Assembly: GCA_964343605.1 (NCBI GenBank)
Contig: CAYFKJ010000005.1
Coordinates: 310,001-374,000, forward strand
Direction: 5' to 3'
DNA length: 64,000 nt
DNA from: CAYFKJ01 sp964343605
GTDB lineage: Bacteria; Pseudomonadota; Alphaproteobacteria; UBA2966
Of the stretch, positions 36,320-45,017 are shown one piece after another. Position numbers and translations under genes: made by a program. Each line of letters begins with the position of its first letter. The first letter of the stretch is position 1. A model generated the notes under the pieces. The model saw only the letters and a program-made list of their open reading frames with translations, did not search any database and had not been told where the DNA came from.

Positions 36320-36712
36320 ATGAAAAACGAGACCAGACCCATGGCCAATATTCTTGTAATTGATGACGACGACGACATCCGGTCGATGATGGAGCGGCTG
36401 TTGACCCGCGACGGTCACAAAGTCGTTCTCGCCAGCGGCGGCCGCGAGGGTCACCAAATGCTCGGAGACCTGTCCGTTGACTTGATCATCACCGATATCG
36501 TGATGGCCGACGGCGAAGGTCTGGAAACCATTGCAGCCATCCGGAAAGACAAAATCGGGCTGCCGATTATTGCGGTTTCCGGCGGCGGCAGGGTTGCCCA
36601 TGACGTCTACCTGGGCCTTGCCGATCACATGGGCGCAAACAGAACGTTGGCGAAACCGTTTCGACCCAAGGAATTGCTGGCTTTGGTCGATGAGGTGCTG
36701 GCCGCTGCGTGA
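36320..36712 (+). CDS. Single-domain CheY-like response regulator
   Basis: A 130-residue receiver-only protein: acidic run in ILVIDDDDDIRSMM, phosphoacceptor D59 in LIITDIVMADGEG, Ser in IIAVSGGG, Lys in TLAKPFRPKEL. The first ATG (36320) is four bases past the upstream kinase stop; an internal ATG at 36341 directly before the domain is equally plausible. Tight spacing marks it as the partner of the hybrid kinase at 33607. With no DNA-binding domain it should act by protein contact or as a phosphorelay intermediate. Confidence 0.88.
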   Translation: MKNETRPMANILVIDDDDDIRSMMERLLTRDGHKVVLASGGREGHQMLGDLSVDLIITDIVMADGEGLETIAAIRKDKIGLPIIAVSGGGRVAHDVYLGLADHMGANRTLAKPFRPKELLALVDEVLAAA

Positions 36713-37018
36713 ATTCCAGCGCCGCCATCGCAAAACAAGCCGAACGCACGAGATTTGAGGAGTGCATATACGGAATACTAACCCGCGCCCTGGTTCCCCT
36801 CGCTTGCCGGTAGGGTTCTGCCCCAATACAAAGCCCTGCCATTTATGCAAGCCCGCAGGCGCGGTTGCGGCCTCGGTGTCAGCTTCGCTAGGTAGCTGGC
36901 CCCGGGGCCGCTCTTATTTTCCGCCATCGCCCGCCGCCGACAATTCAGATTTCCGAACCACAAGGGGATTACGCGCGGCCTGCGCCAAATTGTCCCATTT
37001 GCGTTTGTTACAAAACAG

Positions 37019-37076
37019 ATACAAACGAACCCTAAGGGATACAAATTTCCGCTTCCAAGACATAAGGGCGATACAC
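37019..37076. promoter_or_regulatory. Spaced ATACA / TAAGGG direct repeats
   Basis: ATACA occurs at 37019-37023, 37039-37043 and 37071-37075. The last two belong to longer repeats starting TAAGGG at 37033 and 37063, exactly 30 bases apart, close to three helical turns. They could be activator or repressor sites for cheA; no known factor is recognised. Confidence 0.3.
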
Positions 37077-37174
37077 GGTTTTGGTGGAATATTGTCCTAG
37101 ATAGGCAGGTGAATTGATATTCAAGTCACGCTTATTCGTTAGTAACTCGTTAGTTGCCACCTGAGTACCGGTGG

Positions 37175-37229
37175 TTTGGTACCGCCCGCGGGGTCCTGCG
37201 CCCCCAGAGCCCGCGGGCGGATCACCAAA
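37175..37229 (+). promoter_or_regulatory. Long stem-loop in the cheA leader
   Basis: TTTGGT (37175-37180) pairs with ACCAAA (37224-37229), and CCGCCCGCGGG (37182-37192) pairs perfectly with CCCGCGGGCGG (37210-37220); the 17-base loop is C-rich. A small CCACC/GGTGG hairpin lies just upstream. No T-run follows on either strand, so it is not an intrinsic terminator. It may be a structured leader or a protein-binding palindrome. Confidence 0.5.
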
Positions 37230-37324
37230 AAAGAATGATCGTCGGAAGCGTACTAAAAGTAGTATGGATAAAGACGATAATTAGTGATTGAGTTAGAAAG
37301 TCTGAAGTTTGAGGGAACCGACCG

Positions 37325-40219
37325 ATGGATGAATTACTCAGTGATTTTTTGACCGAGACCAACGAGAGCATTGATGAAGTCGATGTGGAATTGGTGAAAC
37401 TTGAGCAGGATCCGAACAATCCGGAACTGCTCGCCAACATTTTCCGTATCGTTCACACCATCAAGGGCACTTGCGGTTTCTTGGGCCTGCCCCGGTTGGA
37501 GGCTGTCGCCCATGCCGCTGAAAACGTTCTCGGTAAAATCCGCGACGGCAAACTGGATGTGACGGCGGAGATCGTCAACGTCGTGCTTGAGGCGCTGGAT
37601 CAAATCAAGGTGTTGCTGGGTGAGCTGGCGGCCAACGAGGCCGAGCCGGACGGCAACGACGCAGAACTTATCGCCCGTCTCGATGCCGCCGCCGAGGGCG
37701 AAGCGCCCGCCGCCGAGCCGGCCCCCGAGCCGGAGCCGGAACCCGAACCCGAACCCGCACCCGAACCGGAGGCCGCCGAAGGCTATGACGCCGAGATGGG
37801 CCGGGATCTGAAGCCTGGTGAAGTTTCACTGGACGAGCTGGAACGGGTGTTCCAGGAGACCGAAGGCCCCGTTGCCGACGCCGCTCCCGAAGCCGCCCCT
37901 GAGGCAGCAGCCGAGGCAGCGCCGGAACCGGCGCCCGAGCCCGAGCCTGCGCCGAAACCGGCCGCCTCCAAGCCGGCCGCCGCCGAGGGCAACAAGCCGG
38001 CCTCGTCCGACGCTTCGCTGGCCAAGCAAACCATCCGCGTCAATGTCGACCTGCTAGAAAACCTGATGACCACGGTCTCCGAACTGGTGCTGACGCGCAA
38101 CCAGCTCATGCAGTTGCTCCGGGTTCAGAAGAATGCTGACTCCGATTTTGCCGTGCCGCTGCAGCGGCTGAGCCACGTGACGACGGATCTGCAGGAAGCG
38201 GTCATGAAGACGCGCATGCAGCCCATCGGCAACGCCTGGGCCAAGCTGCCGCGCATCGTCCGCGACCTGAGCCAGGAAACGGGCAAGAAAATCGATCTGG
38301 AAATGATCGGCGCCGACACCGAGCTCGACCGTCAGGTCCTGGAGCTGGTTCGCGATCCGCTCACCCACATGGTGCGCAACTCCGCCGATCACGGCATTGA
38401 AACGCCCGATGTCCGCGTCGCCGCAGGCAAGCCCGAAGGCGGCCGCATCGTCCTCAACGCCTATCACGAGGGCGGCCATATCATCGTTCAGATCAAGGAC
38501 GACGGTGCCGGCATCAACATCGAACGCGTTAAGGAAAAGATCATCGGCAACGGTTTGGCGACGGAAGCCGAAGTGGCGGCCATGTCCGACACGCAGATCG
38601 TCCAGCACGTGTTCAAGGCCGGTTTCTCAACGGCCGAAAAAGTCACCAGCGTTTCCGGCCGCGGCGTCGGCATGGATGTCGTTCGGACCAACATCGAAAA
38701 GATCGGCGGTACCGTCGAGCTAACTTCGGTCACCGGCAAGGGCAGCACCGCCACGATTAAGATCCCGCTGACCCTGGCCATCGTCTCCGCGCTCGTCGTC
38801 GGCTGTGCCGGCGAACGCTTCGCGATGCCGCAGATCAGTGTTGTCGAACTGGTTCGCGCCTCGGGCGATTCCGAACACCGCATCGAAACGATCAACGACA
38901 CGTCGGTCTTGCGCCTGCGCAACCGCTTGTTGCCGCTGGTCAATCTGCGCACCATTCTCGAGCTTGAAGACGAGCCCGACAATCTTCTCACCCTGGTCGA
39001 GGATGCCACTGAAGAGATGGCGGAGGCCGCCGAGGACGCGGTGGATGCCGCCGAGGTGGCTGAAGTTGCAGATGTTGCCGAGGCCGAGCTGGACGAGGTC
39101 GCATCGATCACCCGCAAGACCCGCAAGGGCGACGAACGCTTCATCATGGTCAGCCAGGTCGGCACCTACCAGTTCGGCATCATCGTCGATCGGGTGTTCG
39201 ACACCGAGGAAATCGTGGTCAAGCCGGTTGCCCCCATCCTGCGCGATATCAACATGTTCTCGGGCAATACGATCCTGGGCGACGGCAGCGTCATCATGAT
39301 CCTGGATCCAAACGGCATCGCCACCAAGATCGGCGATACCGCGATGGCGGAAGAGGATGCCATGTCGGAAACCGTTGGCAAGAGCAAGCGCTCGGAGGAC
39401 TCCTCCGCCCTGCTGATCTTCCGCGCCGGCGGCACGGAGCCGAAGGCGGTACCGCTGGCTCTGGTCGATCGCCTGGAGGACTTCGAGGTCAATTCGGTCG
39501 AGGAATCCAACGGCCAAATGATGGTTCAGTACCGCGGCAAGTTGATGCCACTGGTCAACGTCGAGGGTTCTCACGGCGTCAAGGAGAAGGGGCGCCAGCC
39601 GGTGCTCGTCTTCACCGATGCGGACCGCTCGATGGGCCTGGTGGTCGACGACATCGTCGACATCGTCGAAAGCAAGCTCAGCCTCGAACTCGATTCGTCT
39701 CTGATCGGCTTTATCGGCAGCGCCATCATCAGCGGCGAGGCCACGGGCGTGCTCGATGTCCCGCACTATCTGAAGAAGGCCTACGGCGATTGGTTCGCCC
39801 GCCGCGAAGCCGGCTCTGGCGATCTGGAAATGCCGGAAACCCCGCCGGCGGTGTTGTTGATGGCCGAGAACCAGTTCCTGCGGAACCTTCTGGGCTCCTA
39901 CCTCGGCGGCATCGGCTTCGACGTGACGGAAGCCGGCTCGATCGACGAGGCGAACGCCCTCAAGGACGCCGGCGAACGCTTCGACACGGTTTTGGTCGAT
40001 ATCTCGCTCGACATGACCGGCTCGGAAGTGCCGCATGTCATGACGGCCGACGGCGGTTGGAGCGATACCTCCTTCATCGCCCTGACATCGGAAGCCTCGC
40101 CTGACGAAATCGATCGCGCGGCCGCCTCCGGGTACGGCCACTGCGTCGAGAAGGGAGACCGCGAGGGCCTTCGGGACCTGCTTATGGATACAATGAATGA
40201 ACGGAGGATCGCGGCATGA
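37325..40219 (+). CDS. cheA: Chemotaxis histidine kinase CheA with two CheW-like domains and a C-terminal receiver
   Basis: A 964-residue CheA. HPt domain with H44 in FRIVHTIKGTCGF; a long Pro/Glu/Ala-rich linker (about 125-230, repeated Glu-Pro) in place of a recognisable P2 domain; dimerisation helices (LLENLMTTVSELVLTRNQLM); ATPase (HMVRNSADHGIE, GRGVGMDVVRTNI); CheW-like domain interrupted by an acidic Ala/Glu insert at about 560-595; a second CheW-like unit (VPLALVDRLEDFEV, GLVVDDIVDIVE); and a receiver-like end with a degenerate acidic pocket (VLLMAEN) but Asp in LVDISLD and Lys in CVEKGD. It overlaps cheW by four bases (ATGA). No cheY, cheB or cheR is adjacent. Confidence 0.93.
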   Translation: MDELLSDFLTETNESIDEVDVELVKLEQDPNNPELLANIFRIVHTIKGTCGFLGLPRLEAVAHAAENVLGKIRDGKLDVTAEIVNVVLEALDQIKVLLGELAANEAEPDGNDAELIARLDAAAEGEAPAAEPAPEPEPEPEPEPAPEPEAAEGYDAEMGRDLKPGEVSLDELERVFQETEGPVADAAPEAAPEAAAEAAPEPAPEPEPAPKPAASKPAAAEGNKPASSDASLAKQTIRVNVDLLENLMTTVSELVLTRNQLMQLLRVQKNADSDFAVPLQRLSHVTTDLQEAVMKTRMQPIGNAWAKLPRIVRDLSQETGKKIDLEMIGADTELDRQVLELVRDPLTHMVRNSADHGIETPDVRVAAGKPEGGRIVLNAYHEGGHIIVQIKDDGAGINIERVKEKIIGNGLATEAEVAAMSDTQIVQHVFKAGFSTAEKVTSVSGRGVGMDVVRTNIEKIGGTVELTSVTGKGSTATIKIPLTLAIVSALVVGCAGERFAMPQISVVELVRASGDSEHRIETINDTSVLRLRNRLLPLVNLRTILELEDEPDNLLTLVEDATEEMAEAAEDAVDAAEVAEVADVAEAELDEVASITRKTRKGDERFIMVSQVGTYQFGIIVDRVFDTEEIVVKPVAPILRDINMFSGNTILGDGSVIMILDPNGIATKIGDTAMAEEDAMSETVGKSKRSEDSSALLIFRAGGTEPKAVPLALVDRLEDFEVNSVEESNGQMMVQYRGKLMPLVNVEGSHGVKEKGRQPVLVFTDADRSMGLVVDDIVDIVESKLSLELDSSLIGFIGSAIISGEATGVLDVPHYLKKAYGDWFARREAGSGDLEMPETPPAVLLMAENQFLRNLLGSYLGGIGFDVTEAGSIDEANALKDAGERFDTVLVDISLDMTGSEVPHVMTADGGWSDTSFIALTSEASPDEIDRAAASGYGHCVEKGDREGLRDLLMDTMNERRIAA

Positions 40220-40722
40220 CCCAGGATGCCCCCACCAATGCCGTCGTCGCGGCGGCGCAGGCTCAGCAGGCCGGCAGCGAAGGCAGTCTCTACCTTACGG
40301 TAAACATCGGTGTGCAGCCGTTCGGTATTCCGGTCCTCTGCGTCCATGACGTGCTGGCCGCCCAAAAGGTGACCCGCATTCCCTTGGCGCCGCCGGAAAT
40401 CGCCGGTGCCCTCAATCTGCGTGGCCGTATCGTCACGGTGATCGATGTTCCCAGGAAACTTGGCTTGCCCGACCGGGACAACGCCGATCCCGGCATGTAC
40501 GTCGTCATCGAGCAGAACGGCGAGCTTTACAGTCTCATGGTGGATTCCGTGGGCGACGTGATGTCGCCGCCGCCGGAAACGTTCGAGCAGAACCCCACCA
40601 ACATGGAACCGATGTGGCGCGACATTTCGCGTGGCGTGTTCCGGCTGGAAGGAGAGCTTCTGGTCGTCCTCGATATCGACAAACTGTTTGGCGAGCAATC
40701 AGGGGCGGCCGCGGCAGCTTAG
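40216..40722 (+). CDS. cheW: Chemotaxis coupling protein CheW
   Basis: A 168-residue adaptor joining chemoreceptors to CheA. After a flexible Ala/Gln-rich start it carries the CheW fold: YLTVNIGVQPFGIPVLCVHDV, ITRIPLAPPEIAGALNLRGR (as TRIPLAPPEIAGALNLRGR), VITVIDVPRKLGLP-like VTVIDVPRKLG, and LYSLMVDSVGDVM. Its start is coupled to cheA by ATGA. A short basic protein gene follows 45 bases downstream, likely in the same operon. Confidence 0.93.
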   Translation: MTQDAPTNAVVAAAQAQQAGSEGSLYLTVNIGVQPFGIPVLCVHDVLAAQKVTRIPLAPPEIAGALNLRGRIVTVIDVPRKLGLPDRDNADPGMYVVIEQNGELYSLMVDSVGDVMSPPPETFEQNPTNMEPMWRDISRGVFRLEGELLVVLDIDKLFGEQSGAAAAA

Positions 40723-40767
40723 ATCAATTCCCAGGCGTGCCGGAAAACATGGACAAGGAGATTGAGC

Positions 40768-40968
40768 ATGTTTGACCGTCGACCGAGACCGATGTCACCG
40801 GCACGCCGTGCCCGCCTCAACCGCCGCTGCGAAAGTTACCGCCACGCCTGTCTCGACACCGGCGCCGAAAACGATGAACGCCTGGTGACCGAGTTGGCTC
40901 AGGTTTCGCCCGCGCTGGCGGCCGAAATGGCGAGACGGCTGTCGGGAAAAGCCCACCCCCAAGGCTAG
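40768..40968 (+). CDS. Small basic hypothetical protein in the cheAW operon
   Basis: A 66-residue Arg-rich protein (FDRRPRPMSPARRARLNRRC) with a short helical C-terminus (RLVTELAQVSPALAAEMARRL). The ATG at 40768 follows AAGGAGATTGAGC, a good ribosome-binding site, and the codon use matches its neighbours, so it is probably real. No domain is recognised. Its place directly after cheW suggests a chemotaxis-linked accessory, but nothing in the sequence proves that. Confidence 0.6.
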   Translation: MFDRRPRPMSPARRARLNRRCESYRHACLDTGAENDERLVTELAQVSPALAAEMARRLSGKAHPQG

Positions 40969-40991
40969 ATCCGGTCTGCCCGGAACCGGTA

Positions 40992-43900
40992 TCAGCCCGC
41001 CATTCCCCCAAATTTTAGTCCGGCTGCCGATGCCTGAGCTTCCGCGGCGGCCAGTTGTTTGGCCGCGCCTTGGTCTTGCGCATTCTGTGCCAGCGCCGCC
41101 CTGGCGCGGGTGCGGGCAATTATCATGTCCGACCAGGGCAGCGGTTCCGCGGCGGTGTATTCCGCCAGGGCATCGGCCTGACGTTCCGCCTCCTTCCAGT
41201 TTTCCTGCCGGCAAGCCAGTTCCATGGCCGCATTGCGGAAATGCAGATGATTGTGGCTGACGCATTCATCTGCCAGAACCTCCTCGCCCTGCGCCAGCGC
41301 ATTTTCCCGGCTGGCCGGATCGCTTTCGGCCAACGCGATGCAGCCGGCAAGCCAGGCGCCTGCGTAGCTCTTGCCGTGCTCCTCGAATATTGCCCAGGCC
41401 TGGCGCAACAGAGACAGGCTCTTCGCACGTTCCCCCAGCGCAAAATGGGCCAAGCCAAGCTGCATCAGGCTGTCGGCTTCAAATCTCCAGGTGCCGAGCC
41501 AGCGGGAAAGGTCGAGTGCGCGTTCCAGGGTATCCAGAACATCGCGATGGCGCCCGCAGGCATTGTGGATGGTGCCCAGCACTATGCGGCTCAACGCCTC
41601 GCCGCGCCAATCCTCGGTTCGCAGCGCCATGTTCAAGCCGCTTTTCGCGTCTGCCAGGGCGGCCTCCACCTGACACAGGTAGAAGGAGGTGAGTCCCCGC
41701 ATCTGCAAGTTGGCTGATTCGATCCGCATGAACTGATTGTCACGGGCCATGGCCACGACGTCATCGAACAAGGCATTTGCGGTGGCCATTTGACCGCGCT
41801 GGTAATGCGCGTCCGCCAGGCCACTCAGGGCGAGGGCCGTGAGTTCGTGGGAGCCGGCCAGTTCGGCGGCCGCTTGGGCCAACCGGTGGTCTCTCATGCA
41901 ACCGTCGACGTCGCCCAAAGGGAACAAAATGTTGCCGCGCAAGGTGAAGAAGCGGGCCAGCAGTTCGCTGGGGGCATTTCTTCCGGCAGCTTCCTCGGAC
42001 TGTTTCAGCGCGCTGAGGGCGCCGGTTGTGCGGTCCAGCAAGCGCAAACAATCGGCGATCCAAAGCCAGGACCAGGATTTCGCGATATCGCCAGGCGCGC
42101 CGTCCAAGGCGCCGTGAAATGCCGCCAGGGCGGCTTCCGGATTTCCCCGCCGGACCAGCGCCTGGGCCTCCAGCATGCTCAGGTCGTATTTCAGGGTCTC
42201 GTCCTTGGCCACCTCCCGGCCCCTTGCCGCCATGCGCCGCACCATTTCATGCCGGCCTTCCCGCGACTTGGCTTCGGCCGCCAGCCGATAGGCATTGGCC
42301 GCCGAGGGGTCGTTGGCCTTGTCCAGATGATGGGCATGCAGCGGCAAGTTCCGCTCCCTGAACCAGGCGGCGGCCTTGGCATGAAGTTTTTTCAGCCGAG
42401 GTGCGGGTTGCGAGGTATAGACGCACTCGTGAATGAAAGTGTGGGCGAAATGGAAGAGCTCGCCCTTCGGTCGCACCAATCCCTGGGCGAGGAGATTTCG
42501 ACAGGTATACCCGGGCTCGTCGATCAAATGCCTCAGGGCGCCGATTTCGAAGCGCATACCGAGGACCGCCGCCGCCTGCAGCGCCCTGCGTTCAAGCGGT
42601 TCCAGCCTGTCCATGCGCTCCAGGACGACGCTTTGCATGGAGCCCGGCAGTTCGTCGCCGCCGGTCGGCCCGATCTTCAGCAGTTGTTCGAGGAACAAAG
42701 GATTACCCTCTGCGCGGACGACGCAGTCTTCCCTCAGGCCTTCGTCATCGGGGGCGTAGTATTGGGCGAGTTCATGGGCTTCCTCGGCGCGCAAGGGCGC
42801 CAGGTCAAAAGTGAGAAGCGAACAACCACTAGCCTCCGCGCGCCAGGCGGCGCCCAGGGGGTCCCCATCGACCCTGGTCGTCATCAGGAGGATTGCCGGA
42901 ATTTCCGCGATCAAGCGAGTCATTCCGGCCAGATCGATCATCGAGATCTCCTGCGCCAGGTGAACATCCTCGATGGCGAACAACAACGGGGTTTCGGCGG
43001 CGCGGGCGTTGATCAGGGCGTTGAACAGCCGCCGGCGGGCCCGCAATCGCGCTTCAACGTCCATCGCTTCGAAAACGCCGGCGATCTCGGGCGGTTGATC
43101 CAGATCCAAATGGTCGTTGAGAACCGCGGCCACCGGCGGCGCCAGGGCGAGGGCGGCGCTGATCTCGTCGGCGGTCCGCCGCCATTCCGGTCCGGCTGCC
43201 TGTCCGACGACGCCTGCGAGGCTACGGGCGATTTTCTTCATCGCCCGGCGATCGGCGCCGAAGCCGATGTCCAGAATGCCGGTCCGGTGGATCGAGAAGC
43301 CCTCGGCCTCCGCCATCATGGCATATTCGTCGACCAGCCTGCTTTTTCCGATGCCGGCGTTGCCGCGCACGCTGATCGTTGCGCCCGTTTTGTCGCTTAG
43401 GCACATCTCCAAGGCCGCAACGAACTGTCGTTTTTCGGAACGTCGGCCGACAAACGGTGCGATCGTCACCTCGCCGGCGGCCGCTTCCTCCCCGAGAATT
43501 CTCCTGGGACGGGTGGCCCGCGCCAGCTCCCCGGCGGCGTCAATCATCTCGCTGTCGAACTGATCGGCAAGGGCGACCCAGACCGTATCGGAAACCAGGG
43601 TTTCGGACTGGGCGGCAACCTCGCACAACCAGCCGGCCCAATTGAGCACCTCGCCCTCGACGGCGGGCTCGGCGTCCGTACCTTCGCCGACCAGAAGGCG
43701 GCCGGTGGCGACGCCGACTTTCAGGTGGAAACCGTGGCCGTACGATTCCCCGAATCCCGGCATGGATTCATGCAGCGCCATGGCTGCGCGGACGGCCCTC
43801 TCCGGATCGTTGCTGTGCGCCGTGCGCACACCGAAGGCGGCGACCGCGCCATCATCCAGCGCTTCGATGACGCTGCCGCCATGAAAGCGCACGATGCCGC

Positions 43901-44846
43901 CGATCAATCCGGCAAGTCGATCCGTCAGGTTCCGACGGTCCTCGGGACCCAACTCCGAAGCCAGATTGATGAATTCCGGCGTCCGCGCCGTCAAAATAGT
44001 TGCCTGGCGCAATTCCGGGGCCGCCGGCGCTTCCGTTGTGTCCGGGTGCTCGTCAACCGGACTTTCGGCGCGCGCCGGAGGGCTCTTGGCTGTCTCTTCC
44101 CGCCCGCCGCTTTCACGCCGCTGACGCAGGATCGTCCGGTAGAGCGCATCCGTTTCGGGTTCCGGCATGACCCCGAGTTCCCGCTGCAGGACATCGCGGC
44201 AGCCGCGGTATTGCTTCAATGCCGCGGCCGGCCGGCCCAAGCGCAGGTGCAATCGCATCAGCGCCCGGTGAACGGCCTCGTCAAGCGGGTCCATGACGAG
44301 CAAACGCGAACCCAGTGCAATGCCGTGATCGTGGTCGCCGGTCGCCACGGCATGATCGAGCAGCGTGGTCAAGGCGCGCCGCGCCTGCTCCCGATAGACT
44401 TGGCGTTCGCCGCTCAACCAGTCGGCAAAGGCCGGGGCGGAAACGTGAAAGCCCTCCAAGAGGTCGCCGCGATAGGCCTCCACCGCTTTTTCAAGATCGG
44501 GAAAGTCGCCGGCGGCGATGCCTCGGTCGAACGCTCGAACGTCGATGTCGGCGCCGTCCAGTTTGAGGCTGACCGTCTCCTGATCGGCTTGCAGCATGTC
44601 GGCGTCCACTTCAGACAAGGCCTTGCGGACGGCCGTCAGCGCCTGGCGCAAACTTGTGCGCGCCTGATTTTCGTCGCTTTCACCCCATAGCAAGGCGGCC
44701 AACTTGTCCCGCGCCTGCGGCTTGCCGTCGTTGAGAACCAGATAAGCGAGCAGGGCCCTGGCTTTCCGCGCGGTTGGCGCAATGGAATGCCCGGACTCGT
44801 CATTGATGTGAAAGCCGCCCAACAGCGAAAAATTGATGGCTGTCAT
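40992..44846 (-). CDS. SARP-like regulator: winged helix-BTAD, degenerate cyclase, AAA ATPase, TPR
   Basis: A 1284-residue multidomain regulator. Residues 1-95: OmpR/SARP-type winged helix (FSLLGGFHINDESG, ARALLAYLVLNDGKPQARDK, TSLRQALTAVRKAL). 95-240: BTAD (VEAYRGDLLEGFHVSAPAF, PAAALKQYRGCRDVLQRELG). About 285-430: class III nucleotide cyclase fold (GGIVRFHGGSVIEALDDGAV, SNDPERAVRAAMALHE), but the first metal Asp is replaced by Arg (ILTARTPEF), so catalysis is unlikely. About 470-760: AAA-type ATPase (Walker A GNAGIGKSRL, FAIEDVHLAQE). The rest is TPR-like helices. It is divergent from an mddA-like gene across a gap carrying SARP-type repeats. Confidence 0.88.
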   Translation of the reverse strand: MTAINFSLLGGFHINDESGHSIAPTARKARALLAYLVLNDGKPQARDKLAALLWGESDENQARTSLRQALTAVRKALSEVDADMLQADQETVSLKLDGADIDVRAFDRGIAAGDFPDLEKAVEAYRGDLLEGFHVSAPAFADWLSGERQVYREQARRALTTLLDHAVATGDHDHGIALGSRLLVMDPLDEAVHRALMRLHLRLGRPAAALKQYRGCRDVLQRELGVMPEPETDALYRTILRQRRESGGREETAKSPPARAESPVDEHPDTTEAPAAPELRQATILTARTPEFINLASELGPEDRRNLTDRLAGLIGGIVRFHGGSVIEALDDGAVAAFGVRTAHSNDPERAVRAAMALHESMPGFGESYGHGFHLKVGVATGRLLVGEGTDAEPAVEGEVLNWAGWLCEVAAQSETLVSDTVWVALADQFDSEMIDAAGELARATRPRRILGEEAAAGEVTIAPFVGRRSEKRQFVAALEMCLSDKTGATISVRGNAGIGKSRLVDEYAMMAEAEGFSIHRTGILDIGFGADRRAMKKIARSLAGVVGQAAGPEWRRTADEISAALALAPPVAAVLNDHLDLDQPPEIAGVFEAMDVEARLRARRRLFNALINARAAETPLLFAIEDVHLAQEISMIDLAGMTRLIAEIPAILLMTTRVDGDPLGAAWRAEASGCSLLTFDLAPLRAEEAHELAQYYAPDDEGLREDCVVRAEGNPLFLEQLLKIGPTGGDELPGSMQSVVLERMDRLEPLERRALQAAAVLGMRFEIGALRHLIDEPGYTCRNLLAQGLVRPKGELFHFAHTFIHECVYTSQPAPRLKKLHAKAAAWFRERNLPLHAHHLDKANDPSAANAYRLAAEAKSREGRHEMVRRMAARGREVAKDETLKYDLSMLEAQALVRRGNPEAALAAFHGALDGAPGDIAKSWSWLWIADCLRLLDRTTGALSALKQSEEAAGRNAPSELLARFFTLRGNILFPLGDVDGCMRDHRLAQAAAELAGSHELTALALSGLADAHYQRGQMATANALFDDVVAMARDNQFMRIESANLQMRGLTSFYLCQVEAALADAKSGLNMALRTEDWRGEALSRIVLGTIHNACGRHRDVLDTLERALDLSRWLGTWRFEADSLMQLGLAHFALGERAKSLSLLRQAWAIFEEHGKSYAGAWLAGCIALAESDPASRENALAQGEEVLADECVSHNHLHFRNAAMELACRQENWKEAERQADALAEYTAAEPLPWSDMIIARTRARAALAQNAQDQGAAKQLAAAEAQASAAGLKFGGMAG

Positions 44847-44926
44847 TGGGTCGCCGTCCCCCTGATCTTGCCGCCGGAGGCAATATAGCGGGCAAAAAAA
44901 GTCAATAAAAGCGCCGATAATCCAAT

Positions 44927-44980
44927 TTTCACGATTTTTTCACGCCAATTTACGGCCGCCTTTCACGCCCGGCTCCTATT
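44927..44980 (+). promoter_or_regulatory. TTTCACG direct repeats, SARP-type operator candidate, and -10
   Basis: TTTCACG at 44927-44933 and 44938-44944 (11 bases apart), a degenerate TTTACGG at 44949, and TTTCACG at 44961-44967. SARP regulators bind heptamer repeats with 11-base periodicity placed about 8 bases before the -10. Here CCTATT at 44975-44980 lies seven bases after the last repeat and could be that -10 for the gene at 45018. Geometry is seen; binding is inferred. Confidence 0.5.
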
Positions 44981-45017
44981 TCTGCCGCCAAGCAATGAGC
45001 GAACTGGAGGCAGGCAA

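Larger units (their letters stand above)
36713..37324. other. 612-base non-coding region upstream of cheA
   Basis: No convincing gene: open frames here have no domain character or ribosome-binding site. It contains three ATACA-centred repeats (37019-37076), a strong hairpin (37175-37229) and an A/T-rich segment before the cheA ribosome-binding site (GAGGG at 37312). The length and structure suggest a long 5' leader or several promoters for the chemotaxis genes. Confidence 0.6.

Noticed and set aside
36762..37100. A 112-codon open frame in the region before cheA
   Set aside because: No ribosome-binding site and no domain; composition suggests chance.
37182..37220. The GC-rich hairpin as a rho-independent terminator
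   Set aside because: No T-run follows the stem on either strand; on the minus strand the T-run precedes it.
37700..37990. Pro/Glu/Ala repeats in cheA as an assembly artefact
   Set aside because: The reading frame is kept throughout and such linkers are common between HPt and kinase parts of CheA.
41790..43400. A 536-codon plus-strand open frame inside the SARP-like regulator
   Set aside because: Low-complexity composition and no motifs; the minus strand encodes a continuous multidomain protein here.
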